A stretch of DNA of 64,000 bases from MPNO01 sp965200535 (lineage in GTDB: Bacteria > Pseudomonadota > Alphaproteobacteria > MPNO01). Of the stretch, positions 16,638 to 24,066 are shown piece after piece; the first letter of the stretch is position 1; each line of letters starts with the position of its first letter. A program made the translations under genes and the position numbers. The stretch lies in the NCBI GenBank assembly GCA_965200535.1, contig CBDAUF010000001.1, forward strand, positions 1,426,001 through 1,490,000, in the 5' to 3' direction. The notes under the pieces were generated by a model. The model saw only the letters and a program-made list of their open reading frames with translations. It was not told the origin of the DNA and did not search any database.

Positions 16638-16946
16638 TCAGTCCTGTGCCGCGCCCGGCACCATGTTGCGGGCGTAGGTTCTCGCCGCGTCGCTGTCGTT
16701 GTGGTTGTAGGCGCCGCCGTGGAAGAACCGGCTGACCTGCGGGAGGAAATACGGGTGGACGCCGAGATCGGCGAGCGCGCGGATGTTCACCTGGCGGAAC
16801 GCCTCCTTTTCCGCCTCGCTCAACCCGTACTCGTCGAGGACCGTCTCCATGTCCTGGCGGAAGCGCTGAAAGAGCCGCATGTCTCGGCGAAGCTCGAAGA
16901 TCATGCGGTTCGCGGGCAGCGTTCGATCGACGTCGGCAATCGCCAT
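16638..16946 (-). CDS. Orphan LigA-like subunit (extradiol dioxygenase alpha subunit)
   Basis: A 102-residue helical protein of the LigA family (PF07746), the small subunit of protocatechuate 4,5-dioxygenase and relatives. Key features are the R-F-R-x-D-M-E-x-V-L-D-E-Y-G-L-S-E-x-E segment and the A-L-x-x-L-G-V-H-P-Y segment that caps the active site. The ATG at 16946 has GAGAGG upstream. Classical LigAB enzymes need the catalytic beta subunit (LigB), and no LigB-like gene is in the window. The gene is the first of a LigA-MBL-GGT operon. It may partner with a distant LigB or have another role. Confidence 0.8.
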   Translation of the reverse strand: MAIADVDRTLPANRMIFELRRDMRLFQRFRQDMETVLDEYGLSEAEKEAFRQVNIRALADLGVHPYFLPQVSRFFHGGAYNHNDSDAARTYARNMVPGAAQD

Positions 16947-17032
16947 ACCGGCCTCTCTGAAAGGAGCGAACGACCAAGCAAACCACGCCCGGTCGGAGAT
17001 CGCAACATGGCGGGCCGAGAACGCCTTCATCG

Positions 17033-17061
17033 TTGCATTCGACCGCCCGTTCGGATAGAGT
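17033..17061 (+). promoter_or_regulatory. Promoter for small zinc-ribbon gene
   Basis: TTGCAT (17033-17038), a 17-bp spacer and TAGAGT (17056-17061) end 6 bp before the GTG start at 17068. If used, it would give a nearly leaderless mRNA. Match to consensus is modest (3/6 and 4/6). Confidence 0.3.
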
Positions 17062-17067
17062 GGGAGC

Positions 17068-17247
17068 GTGGATGAACTCGACTACGAAGTAGAAGATCAG
17101 GGGTTGGAGCACAGGTACAGTGCAAGGGAGCGCTCTTGCCTGATGTGCGGTGAGAAGTTTCAGAGTGCCTGGGCCGGCGAAAGGATTTGCAAGAAGTGCA
17201 AGTCGCAAACCCGCTGGCGTAGCGGAGACAATTCTCTCTCCGACTGA
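17068..17247 (+). CDS. Small zinc-ribbon protein
   Basis: A 59-residue frame from GTG (17068) to TGA (17247). It carries C-L-M-C-G near residue 29 and I-C-K-K-C near 46, two C-x2-C knuckles 12-13 residues apart, followed by a W-R-S-G motif. The N-terminal half is acidic. The pattern C-L-M-C..F-x-S..G-x-R-I-C-x-x-C-K..W-x-x-G recurs in many short uncharacterised alphaproteobacterial proteins (family recollection, not searched). Nucleic-acid or protein binding through one zinc is likely. It stands alone between minus-strand operons. The start overlaps a GGGAG that is too close to be an ordinary ribosome site. Confidence 0.65.
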   Translation: MDELDYEVEDQGLEHRYSARERSCLMCGEKFQSAWAGERICKKCKSQTRWRSGDNSLSD

Positions 17248-17312
17248 CCTTCGACCGGACCGATCCGGCGGCGAGTTGCGCATAGCAGCTCTACCGGTCT
17301 GTTCGACCCCGA

Positions 17313-18278
17313 TCAGGGCGCGAGCACCAGCTTGCCGACCGTCCTGCGCTGTTCGAGCGCCTCGAGCGCGCGGGGAAGGTCGGCGAGGCGGTAGCCGGTG
17401 TTTACGCGCGGCCGGACGGCGCCGTCCGCTTCCATCTCCAGCAGTCGCGAGACTGCGCGGGCGACCAGCGCCGGGTCGCGGTCGTGATCCCAATAGACGC
17501 CTTTCGCCGACGCCCCCTTGAGCAGCAGGCGATGCGCCGGGAGCCTCGGGACCTCCCCGCTCAGGAAACCGACGATCAGGATCTCCCCGCGCCACGCGAG
17601 GCAATCGAGGGCGCGCGCTGTCGCGTCTCCGCCGACCGGATCGACGGCCACCCGGACCCCCTTTCCCCCGGTCGCCGCCATCGTCCGCTCCACGAGATCC
17701 GGCGTACCGGAGTCGATGACGAGGTCGGCCCCCTCCTCGCGCGCGAGCGCCCGTTTTTCGCCGCCGGTCGCGACAGCGATAACGCGCGCTCCGAGCGCCT
17801 TGGCCACCTGCATGGTCGCGATGCCGACACCGCCGGTCGCGGCGAACACCAGCACCCAGTCATCGGCCGCGACCGAGGCGGTCTCGGTCAGGGCGACAAC
17901 GGCCGTGGTGTAGACCACCGGCAGTGCGGCCCCGGCCGCGGCAACCATGCCGTCGGGCAGCCGTATCGCCATGTCGGCGCGCGCGGTGGCCCATTCGGCG
18001 AAGCCGCCGCGGAACAGCTTTGCGGCGATCCTGTCGCCCGGCCGCATGGCCGCGCCTGGCCCCGCGGCCTCGACGACCCCGGCGATTTCCTGGCCGGGCG
18101 TGAAAGGCCGCTCCGGCCGCACTTGGTAGCGGTCGGAAATCATCAACAGGTCGGAAAAGTTGACGGCGGCAGCCTCGACCCGCACCAGGATTTCGCCCGG
18201 GCCGGGCCGCGGCGCGTCGATCTCGACGAGGGAGAGGCCGTCGATGCCGGGGACCGCGCCCGACCGCCAGGCCCTCAC
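17313..18278 (-). CDS. Quinone-oxidoreductase-type medium-chain dehydrogenase
   Basis: A 321-residue zinc-free MDR protein (QOR/zeta-crystallin type). It has an N-terminal GroES-like domain with N-F-S-D-L-L, the F-x-P-G-Q-E-I-A-G-V-V segment, and a Rossmann domain with A-A-T-G-G-V-G. No zinc-binding Cys/His set is present. It probably reduces an activated C=C bond or quinone with NADPH. GTG at 18278 starts 1 bp after the GST stop (18280), so the two genes are tightly coupled. A longer frame to 18329 would overlap the GST and has no advantage. It likely acts on the product of the GST reaction. Confidence 0.85.
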   Translation of the reverse strand: MRAWRSGAVPGIDGLSLVEIDAPRPGPGEILVRVEAAAVNFSDLLMISDRYQVRPERPFTPGQEIAGVVEAAGPGAAMRPGDRIAAKLFRGGFAEWATARADMAIRLPDGMVAAAGAALPVVYTTAVVALTETASVAADDWVLVFAATGGVGIATMQVAKALGARVIAVATGGEKRALAREEGADLVIDSGTPDLVERTMAATGGKGVRVAVDPVGGDATARALDCLAWRGEILIVGFLSGEVPRLPAHRLLLKGASAKGVYWDHDRDPALVARAVSRLLEMEADGAVRPRVNTGYRLADLPRALEALEQRRTVGKLVLAP

Positions 18279-18279
18279 C

Positions 18280-19113
18280 TCACGCGGCGTCCCGGCCGGC
18301 GCAGGCGAAGGCGGCGAGGTACTCCGCACGGCGTTCGGCGACGCGGCTGCGGATAGCGCCGCCGAACCGGTTCATCGGCTCGACCGACGCCGGGGCGAGC
18401 TTGCCGCTGAGTTCGGCGCGGTAGGACGGACGGCCCCGCACCCGTTCCCACCAAGCGGCGACATTGGGCCGGTCGGCGATCCAGACATCGAGAAGGGTGA
18501 GATAGTCGAGCCGCGCCGCGTACGGCGCAAGCCCGATCTCGGCCAGGGTGAACGCATCGCCCATGATCCAGCGGCGCCCGTCGGAGAGCGCCGCCTCGAG
18601 CCGCTGGAACGCCGTTTCGTAGGCCGCGATGGCATTGTAGACATAGGGCGAATCCACACCGTGCTCGGACACCGAACGGTCGCGATCGCTGCGCGCCGGA
18701 TCGCCGATATTGCGGTAACGCCGCGCCCGCGCATCGTCGGACATTTCCCGCATCCGTTCGCGGAACATGGCGGAAAAGCTGATCGCGGTGATCCCCGGAT
18801 GCAGCCCCTCATCGACCGCCTTGGTCCACAGGCGCATCGCCGACAGGGCGGCGGGCGCCTGCGGGCGAAGCGGCGGGTCGGGAAACACATCGTCGAGATA
18901 CTCGCAGATCAGCGTCGACTCGATCAGCGGGACGCCGTCGTGGACCAGCGTCGGCACCACGCCCTTCGGGTTGAAGGCGAGATAGTCGGGGTCGTACTGC
19001 TCGAGCTTGAAGAGATCGACCGGGTGTTCGGTCCAGGAAAGCCCCTTCTCCGCCAGTGTCATGCGCACTTTCTGCGAACAGACCGAGTTGTTGAAGTGAT
19101 AGAGTTCGAGCAT
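18280..19113 (-). CDS. Glutathione S-transferase, LigF-like (beta-etherase clade)
   Basis: A 277-residue GST with an N-terminal thioredoxin-fold domain (1-80: N-P-K-G-V-V-P-T-L, then E-S-T-L-I-C-E-Y-L-D-D-V-F-P) and an all-helical C-domain longer than usual. Segments such as F-K-L-E-Q-Y, ESTxICEYLxDVFP, L-R-P, F/W-T-K-x-V-D-E and M-S-D follow LigF, the GST that splits lignin beta-aryl ethers with glutathione (from memory of the family). The ATG at 19113 has GGAGG upstream. It is coupled to the quinone-oxidoreductase gene and divergent from a hydrolase/GST operon across a palindrome. Other glutathione-dependent C-O, C-S or dehalogenation chemistry is possible. Confidence 0.8.
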   Translation of the reverse strand: MLELYHFNNSVCSQKVRMTLAEKGLSWTEHPVDLFKLEQYDPDYLAFNPKGVVPTLVHDGVPLIESTLICEYLDDVFPDPPLRPQAPAALSAMRLWTKAVDEGLHPGITAISFSAMFRERMREMSDDARARRYRNIGDPARSDRDRSVSEHGVDSPYVYNAIAAYETAFQRLEAALSDGRRWIMGDAFTLAEIGLAPYAARLDYLTLLDVWIADRPNVAAWWERVRGRPSYRAELSGKLAPASVEPMNRFGGAIRSRVAERRAEYLAAFACAGRDAA

Positions 19114-19152
19114 CCGGTCCTCCGTGCATGGCGGCCCTCCGCCGCGCCGCGC

Positions 19153-19171
19153 TATGATCGCCCGGATCATA
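19153..19171. promoter_or_regulatory. Operator-like palindrome TATGATC-n5-GATCATA
   Basis: A perfect 7-bp inverted repeat with a 5-bp spacer lies inside the 86-bp gap between the divergent GST-oxidoreductase operon and the hydrolase-GST operon. It is AT-rich in GC-rich DNA and contains a TATGAT that could be the -10 for the plus-strand gene. It fits a dimeric repressor site controlling both operons. Confidence 0.45.
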
Positions 19172-19199
19172 ATCGACCGCACGATCCCAGGGGGAAACA

Positions 19200-20084
19200 A
19201 TGCCGCTCGCGAACGCAAAATTCGTCGATGTCGATGGCATCAGGACGCGCTATTTCGAGAAGGGCGACGGCGAACCTCTGGTCCTTGTCCACGGCGGGCA
19301 TTTCGGCACCATCGCGGCCGACCTCGCGGATGACTGGGATCTCAACTTCGATGCGCTGGCCGAGCGGTACCGCGTCTACGCGCTGGACAAGCTCGGCATG
19401 GGCTTCACCGATAACCCCGCGTCCGACGACGACTACACGATGCAGGCCCAGGTCGATCATGTGCATCGGTTTCTCGTCGCGCTCGACATCGGCCCGGCGC
19501 ATCTCTGCGGCCATTCGCGCGGCGGCTATCTGGTCTGCCGGCTGACCCTCCAGCACCCCGAACAGGCGCGGTCCTGCATCATCGTCGACAGCGGCACGCT
19601 GGCGCCCGGCGCCGGGCGCAACGATATCGTCCACGCCAACCCGCCGCGCCCGCTCCTGTCGCGGGAATGCCACCGCTGGGTATTCGAACGCTACAGCTAC
19701 AACCGGAGCTGCGTTACCGAGGGCTGGCTCGATGTCGCGGTCGAAGCAGCACAGCAGCCGAAATACGCCGAGGCCGTGCGCAAGATGTCGGACGAGGGGC
19801 TGCTCGCCACCCGCTTCATGCCCGGCCTGCAGCGTGATCTCGAAGAGACCCACGGCTGGCTGGCGGACCGGGGGCTGCAGCGTCCGACGCTGATGATCTG
19901 GGGTTACAACGACCCGACGGCGCCGCTCAGCCAGGGCATGGCGCTGATGGAGTTCCTCACCGCCCGGGAACCCCGCACCTACCTGCATATCTTCAACGAA
20001 GCCGGGCATTTCACCTATCGGGAACATCCCGAGGCGTTCAACGCGAGTCTTCTCGCCTTTACCCAGAGCTGCGTTGCCCGCTGA
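19200..20084 (+). CDS. Alpha/beta hydrolase
   Basis: A 294-residue alpha/beta hydrolase with the opening F-V-D-V-D-G-I-R-T-R-Y, oxyanion H-G-G-H (about 30), nucleophile in G-H-S-R-G-G (about 104), acid Asp in GYNDPTAP and His in N-E-A-G-H-F-T. The oxyanion and C-terminal parts resemble meta-cleavage-product hydrolases. The ATG at 19200 follows GGGGGAAAC. The next gene, 28 bp on, is a GST. It is divergent from the LigF-like GST across a 19-bp palindrome. The pairing of hydrolase and GST suggests successive ester and thioether steps, which is inferred. Confidence 0.86.
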   Translation: MPLANAKFVDVDGIRTRYFEKGDGEPLVLVHGGHFGTIAADLADDWDLNFDALAERYRVYALDKLGMGFTDNPASDDDYTMQAQVDHVHRFLVALDIGPAHLCGHSRGGYLVCRLTLQHPEQARSCIIVDSGTLAPGAGRNDIVHANPPRPLLSRECHRWVFERYSYNRSCVTEGWLDVAVEAAQQPKYAEAVRKMSDEGLLATRFMPGLQRDLEETHGWLADRGLQRPTLMIWGYNDPTAPLSQGMALMEFLTAREPRTYLHIFNEAGHFTYREHPEAFNASLLAFTQSCVAR

Positions 20085-20112
20085 ATTCCCGAACCCACCC
20101 AGGGAGGCAGAA

Positions 20113-20730
20113 TTGATCGACCTACACGCCGCGGCCACATCGAACGGACTTCGCGTCAAGATCATGCTCGAGGAATGCAACCTCGCCTACACGCTGAAGC
20201 CGGTGGACATCTTCGCCGGCGAGCACCGGAAACCCGCGTTCCTCGCGCTCAACCCGCAAGGGCTGACACCCGTCATCGTCGATCATGACGGACCGGACGG
20301 GGCGCCGCTGACCATGGCGCAGTCGGGCGCCATTCTCTCCTACCTCGCTGACAAGACGGGGCGGTTCAAGGTCACTGCGCCGGACGATGCGGCCCTGTTC
20401 GGGGAACGCTACGTCAACATCCTCTCCGACATGGGGCCCACTCTGTCGACGATCTTCGCCATCGTCCGGTCGGAAAACCCCCACGCCCCCACCCAGGAAA
20501 TGTTCGAAAACCGCTTTCGCGGCTTCCTCCGGGTCTGGGACGAGGCGCTCGCCCTGCGCACCAATTGCGGCGGCGAGGAGATCACCATTGCCGACTTCGC
20601 GATGTTCGGCACCCTCGCCCGCTGCCGGCAGGTGACGCCTTCCCTGATGGAGGGCTGTCCCAATATCGACCGCTGGTACGACACGATCGCCGCCCGCCCG
20701 GGCGTGCAGCGCGGGCTCGACTTCGGCTGA
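20113..20730 (+). CDS. Glutathione S-transferase (YfcG/Ure2p-like)
   Basis: A 205-residue GST. The thioredoxin-fold domain has the A-T-S-N-G-L-R-V active-site helix start (T/S/N instead of Tyr), N-P-Q-G-L-T-P-V-I (47-55) and Q-S-G-A-I-L-S-Y-L. This is the Nu/YfcG pattern, which often shows disulfide reductase or peroxidase activity. The C-domain is shorter than in classical YfcG. TTG at 20113 is the start because GGGAGG sits 5 bp upstream and the protein then begins M-I-D-L like relatives. A longer frame to 20074 would run into the hydrolase gene. It ends 3 bp from the convergent SDR gene. Confidence 0.82.
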   Translation: MIDLHAAATSNGLRVKIMLEECNLAYTLKPVDIFAGEHRKPAFLALNPQGLTPVIVDHDGPDGAPLTMAQSGAILSYLADKTGRFKVTAPDDAALFGERYVNILSDMGPTLSTIFAIVRSENPHAPTQEMFENRFRGFLRVWDEALALRTNCGGEEITIADFAMFGTLARCRQVTPSLMEGCPNIDRWYDTIAARPGVQRGLDFG

Positions 20731-20733
20731 CGG

Positions 20734-21498
20734 TCAGCCGAGGTGGGTGCCGGCGCTGATCGGGACGATTTCGCCGGTGATCATGCCGGCGCCGGTCACC
20801 AGCCAGACGATTGCGTCGGCCACGTCGTCCGCCACGATCTTCCTCCGCAAGGGGGCCGTCTCGACGAAGCCTGACAGCACTGCATCGTAGCGTTCGTCGC
20901 CGAGGCCGGTCCTGTTCCAGCGCGTGTCGGTCAGTGTGGGCGCGACGCAGTTGACCCGGATCTCCGGCGCCAGTACCCGCGCCAGGCAAAGGGTCAACGT
21001 ATTGACCGCACCCTTGGAAGCGGTATAGGCGATCGAACTGCCGGCACCGATCGCCGCCGCGTAGGACGAGACGTTGACGATCGCACCGCCGCCGGCGCGG
21101 CGGATCGCCGGTGCGACGGCGCGGGCCATCTGGAAGGCGCCGGTCACGTTGACGGCGTACGACGATGCAAAGTCCTCCGCCGTCAGCGCTTCGAGGTCGA
21201 AGGGATCGACGAACCGGGTGGCGCCGGCGTTGTTGACCAGCCCGTCGATCCGCCCCCAGCGCGCCTCAACCGCTTCCGCCATTCGGCGGCATGCGCCGTC
21301 GTCGGCCACGTCGCCGGCGAGCGCGAAGGCCTCGCCGCCTGTCCGCGCGCAGGCCTCCACAGTCTCCGCCGCACCCGCCTCGTTGGCGCGGTAGTTGACG
21401 GCAACCCTGCAGCCCTTGCCGGCGAGCAGCGCCGCTGTTGCGGCGCCGATGCCGGACGACGCACCGGTGACCAGCACGACTGCGCCCTTCGCATCCAT
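20734..21498 (-). CDS. Short-chain dehydrogenase/reductase (FabG-like)
   Basis: A 254-residue classical SDR with T-G-A-S-S-G-I-G (11-18), N-N-A-G (90-93), Ser in the V-N-V-S-S motif and Y-T-A-S-K as the catalytic pair. N-Y-R-A-N after beta-2 suggests NADP(H). The ATG at 21498 is 19 bp after the carboxymuconolactone-decarboxylase-like gene, so the two are one operon. Substrate not evident. Confidence 0.88.
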   Translation of the reverse strand: MDAKGAVVLVTGASSGIGAATAALLAGKGCRVAVNYRANEAGAAETVEACARTGGEAFALAGDVADDGACRRMAEAVEARWGRIDGLVNNAGATRFVDPFDLEALTAEDFASSYAVNVTGAFQMARAVAPAIRRAGGGAIVNVSSYAAAIGAGSSIAYTASKGAVNTLTLCLARVLAPEIRVNCVAPTLTDTRWNRTGLGDERYDAVLSGFVETAPLRRKIVADDVADAIVWLVTGAGMITGEIVPISAGTHLG

Positions 21499-21517
21499 CG
21501 CCCGTTTCTCCCGTCTT

Positions 21518-22066
21518 CTATGCGCCGAACGTGGTCGATCCGTCGGGCGTCGGCACCCGATAGACGTTGAGCGTCATCGCGAGCAGGGTGTAGTAGCCGC
21601 AAACCGCGATCAAGTCGGTGAGCGCTTCCTGTCCCAGAAGCGACTGAACGCGGCGATAGGTTTCGTCGTCGACATCGCGGGTCTCGTGCAGGGCGGTGCA
21701 GAACCGGTACACCGCCTCCTCGGCATCGTCCCCGAAAGGCGGCTCGCCGCCGGTGCGGATGGCCTCGACGACCGCTGCCGACACGCCTTCGCTGCGGGCA
21801 ATGGTCGCGTGCGCATACCATTCGAACTCTGCCGACCAGAATTTCGCGGTGACGAGGACAGCGATCTCCCGCAGTTTCCCGGGAAGGCTCGATCCGAACC
21901 GGATGAAGGCGCCAAGTTTCTGCACATGGTCGGCGAGTTCCGGGCTGTGCAGCAGGACCGGGAAGGGACCGAACACGTCGCCGCGCGGCCCCGATGCGAT
22001 GGCGTCGCGGACCGCCTTCTGGGCGGCGTTCATGGTCTCCGGCGTGACGGGCTCGTATCGCTGCAT
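21518..22066 (-). CDS. Carboxymuconolactone-decarboxylase-family protein
   Basis: A 182-residue AhpD/CMD-fold protein. The core F-W-S-A-E-F-E-W-Y-A-H-A-T-I-A is the E-W-x-x-H-x-x-x-A motif of the non-redox branch. The C-x2-C of AhpD peroxidases is absent, so a decarboxylase or isomerase-like role fits better than peroxide reduction. The ATG at 22066 is divergent from an LLM gene. It is co-transcribed with the SDR. True gamma-carboxymuconolactone decarboxylases are about 120-130 residues. This longer form is common beside aromatic-catabolism genes but has no assigned reaction. Confidence 0.82.
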   Translation of the reverse strand: MQRYEPVTPETMNAAQKAVRDAIASGPRGDVFGPFPVLLHSPELADHVQKLGAFIRFGSSLPGKLREIAVLVTAKFWSAEFEWYAHATIARSEGVSAAVVEAIRTGGEPPFGDDAEEAVYRFCTALHETRDVDDETYRRVQSLLGQEALTDLIAVCGYYTLLAMTLNVYRVPTPDGSTTFGA

Positions 22067-22102
22067 CGCTGGTTCCTTCCCTGGTTTCCGTCCATGGCGT
22101 CC

Positions 22103-22130
22103 GCGCGGCGCCGGGCCTGCGCGGCGCCGG
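22103..22130. repeat. 12-bp tandem direct repeat before LLM gene
   Basis: GCGCGGCGCCGG occurs twice (22103-22114 and 22119-22130), 16 bp apart centre to centre. It sits just upstream of a TATAGT (22137-22142) that could be the -10 for the LLM gene at 22235. It could be an activator site; chance is possible in DNA this GC-rich. Confidence 0.4.
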
Positions 22131-22234
22131 TTCGGTTATAGTGCGGGCAATGCCGTGACAACATGCGGACGACGCATCCGCCTCGGGCGGCCGGGTGCGA
22201 AATCCGCGTTTCCGCACAGCCTTCGGAGAATACG

Positions 22235-23251
22235 GTGCTCAGCCTTTCGGTTCTGGACCAGTCGATCGCCGCCGCCGGCCGGCCGCACGGCCAAGCCATC
22301 CGCGACACGGTCGCGCTTGCGTCGCATTGCGAGGCGCTCGGCTATCGCCGGTTCTGGGTGTCCGAGCACCACAACCATCCGAGCATTCTGGGCACGGCGC
22401 CGGAAATCCTTATCGCGGCGCTGGCGATGACCACGGATCGGATCCGCATCGGCAGCGCGGGGGTGATGCTGCCGCACTACTCGGCGCTCAAGGTCGCCGA
22501 GCAGTTTCGCGTGCTGGATGCGCTCGCGCCGGGGCGGATCGATCTCGGGCTCGGCCGCGCGCCCGGATCGGACGGGCTTACCGCCTATGCACTCCACCCG
22601 ATGGCGAACGAACGGCCGCACCAGTTCCCGGCCGATGTCCGCGATATCCTTGCCTGGATCTCCGGCAAACCGCTGGCCGAGGGCCATGCGTTCGCGCAGA
22701 TTCGCGCCTATCCTGCCGGCGACACGGTGCCGGAGGTGTGGATGCTGGGCAGCTCCAACTTCGGCGCCCAGGTCGCCGCCCATTTCGGCCTGCCCTATTG
22801 CTTCGCCTGGTTCTTCACCGACGGGCAAGGCGCGGCCGAGGCTCTCCGCCTGTACCGCGCGGGCTACCAGCCGAGCGAACGTCACCCCGACCCCGTGGGC
22901 GGGCTTTGCGTGTGGGCGCTCGCCGCCGACAGCGACGAGGAGGCGCAGCACCACTACACGCCGCGGGCGCGCTGGCAGCTTCTGCGCCGTCAGGGACTCT
23001 ACTCGGCGCTGGAGTCGCCGGAGGACGCCGCCGCCCATCCCTATACCGACGCGGAGAAGCGGGCCCTGGAGACGTTTCGCAGACACGCTTTCGTCGGTAC
23101 TCCGGAACGGGTCGCCGAACGCATCGATGCGCTCGCCGGGGAGCTCGGGGTCCAGGAGGTCGCCGTCGTCACCTGGACCCACGACGAGGCGGTAAGGCGG
23201 CGCAGCTACGCCCTTCTCGCCGACGCATTCGGGCTCGACGCCGCGCGCTGA
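22235..23251 (+). CDS. LLM-class flavin oxidoreductase (MsnO8-type)
   Basis: A 338-residue luciferase-like protein beginning L-S-V-L-D-Q-S. It has S-E-H-H-N-H-P near 45, the G-I-M-L-P-H-Y-type strand (GVMLPHY), R-I-D-L-G-L-G-R-A-P-G-S-D, and a C-terminal G-T-P-E-R-V-A-E-R-I. This is the compact MsnO8-type LLM subgroup, whose substrates are mostly unknown. GTG at 22235 has GGAGA 5 bp upstream; an ATG at 22163 would add a non-conserved leader. It is transcribed alone, convergent with the RutB-like gene (7-bp gap). It needs FMNH2 from elsewhere. Confidence 0.87.
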   Translation: MLSLSVLDQSIAAAGRPHGQAIRDTVALASHCEALGYRRFWVSEHHNHPSILGTAPEILIAALAMTTDRIRIGSAGVMLPHYSALKVAEQFRVLDALAPGRIDLGLGRAPGSDGLTAYALHPMANERPHQFPADVRDILAWISGKPLAEGHAFAQIRAYPAGDTVPEVWMLGSSNFGAQVAAHFGLPYCFAWFFTDGQGAAEALRLYRAGYQPSERHPDPVGGLCVWALAADSDEEAQHHYTPRARWQLLRRQGLYSALESPEDAAAHPYTDAEKRALETFRRHAFVGTPERVAERIDALAGELGVQEVAVVTWTHDEAVRRRSYALLADAFGLDAAR

Positions 23252-23258
23252 CCGGCGC

Positions 23259-23963
23259 TCAGCGCTCATTCGCCATCCAGATCGCCCGCAGCGCCGAGAC
23301 GCTCGCCAATTCGCCGAAATAGCGGTCGATATTCCGCAGCGTCGCCTCGTGATCTTCCCGTGCGTAGGTCGCCGTCCCGTCGGTGGTGAAGACGACGTAG
23401 TAGTCGTGCATGAACGCATCGCGCGCCGTGGTCTCGACGCAGACATTGGTCGCCACCCCGGTGAAGACGGTCGTGCGGACACCGCGGGCGCGGAGAACGG
23501 TGTCCAGGTCGGTGTTGCGGAACGCGTTGAAACGGTGCTTGGTGACCACCGGATCCTGCGGTTCCGGGCGCACGTCGCCGTAGAAGTCGCCCTCCCACGA
23601 ACCGGCCTTGCATACCTCGCGCTGCGTATAGCTCCCCCCGCGCTTTCGCGAGGCCTGCTCCAGCCAGGTATCGGAGAGATAGAAGTTGTGATCCGAGGAA
23701 TAGACGTTGCGCACGAACACCACGAGCACGCCGGCCGCGCGCGCCGCCGCGATCAGCGGCGGCAGCCGGTCGGCCATCGCCTGCGCCTCGCTCAGATCCA
23801 GGCCTTCCCGGTCCATCATCCCGCCCGGCGCGCAGAAATCGTTTTGCACGTCGATAACGATCAGCGCCGTGTGTCCGGGGCGGACCTTGTTCGCCAGCCC
23901 GCGCAGGGGCTCGACATGCGACAGCCGCGAAGCCGCCGCGAAATCGTCGGTACCGGTTTCCAT
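23259..23963 (-). CDS. Cysteine hydrolase, RutB-like (isochorismatase fold)
   Basis: A 234-residue isochorismatase-superfamily amidase. The catalytic triad is visible as D38 (IVIDVQND), K142 (V-V-T-K-H-R-F) and nucleophile C175 in G-V-A-T-N-V-C-V-E-T-T-A-R-D. That segment, the G-S-W-E-G-D context and the length match ureidoacrylate/peroxyureidoacrylate amidohydrolase RutB better than nicotinamidase or NicF. The ATG at 23963 has GGAGG upstream. The gene is the third of an operon: alpha/beta hydrolase, LLM monooxygenase, cysteine hydrolase. This recalls RutD/RutA/RutB of pyrimidine ring opening. It likely hydrolyses an amide or carbamate formed by the LLM step, which is inferred. Confidence 0.87.
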   Translation of the reverse strand: METGTDDFAAASRLSHVEPLRGLANKVRPGHTALIVIDVQNDFCAPGGMMDREGLDLSEAQAMADRLPPLIAAARAAGVLVVFVRNVYSSDHNFYLSDTWLEQASRKRGGSYTQREVCKAGSWEGDFYGDVRPEPQDPVVTKHRFNAFRNTDLDTVLRARGVRTTVFTGVATNVCVETTARDAFMHDYYVVFTTDGTATYAREDHEATLRNIDRYFGELASVSALRAIWMANER

Positions 23964-24066
23964 GGCCTTGTTCCTCCCCATCGTCCGGTTCATGCGGCCC
24001 AAGCATGACAGGGAGGCGGCCCGATGGCCAAGACCGCGAGGGCGCAGGCGATGGGACGGGCGCCGG

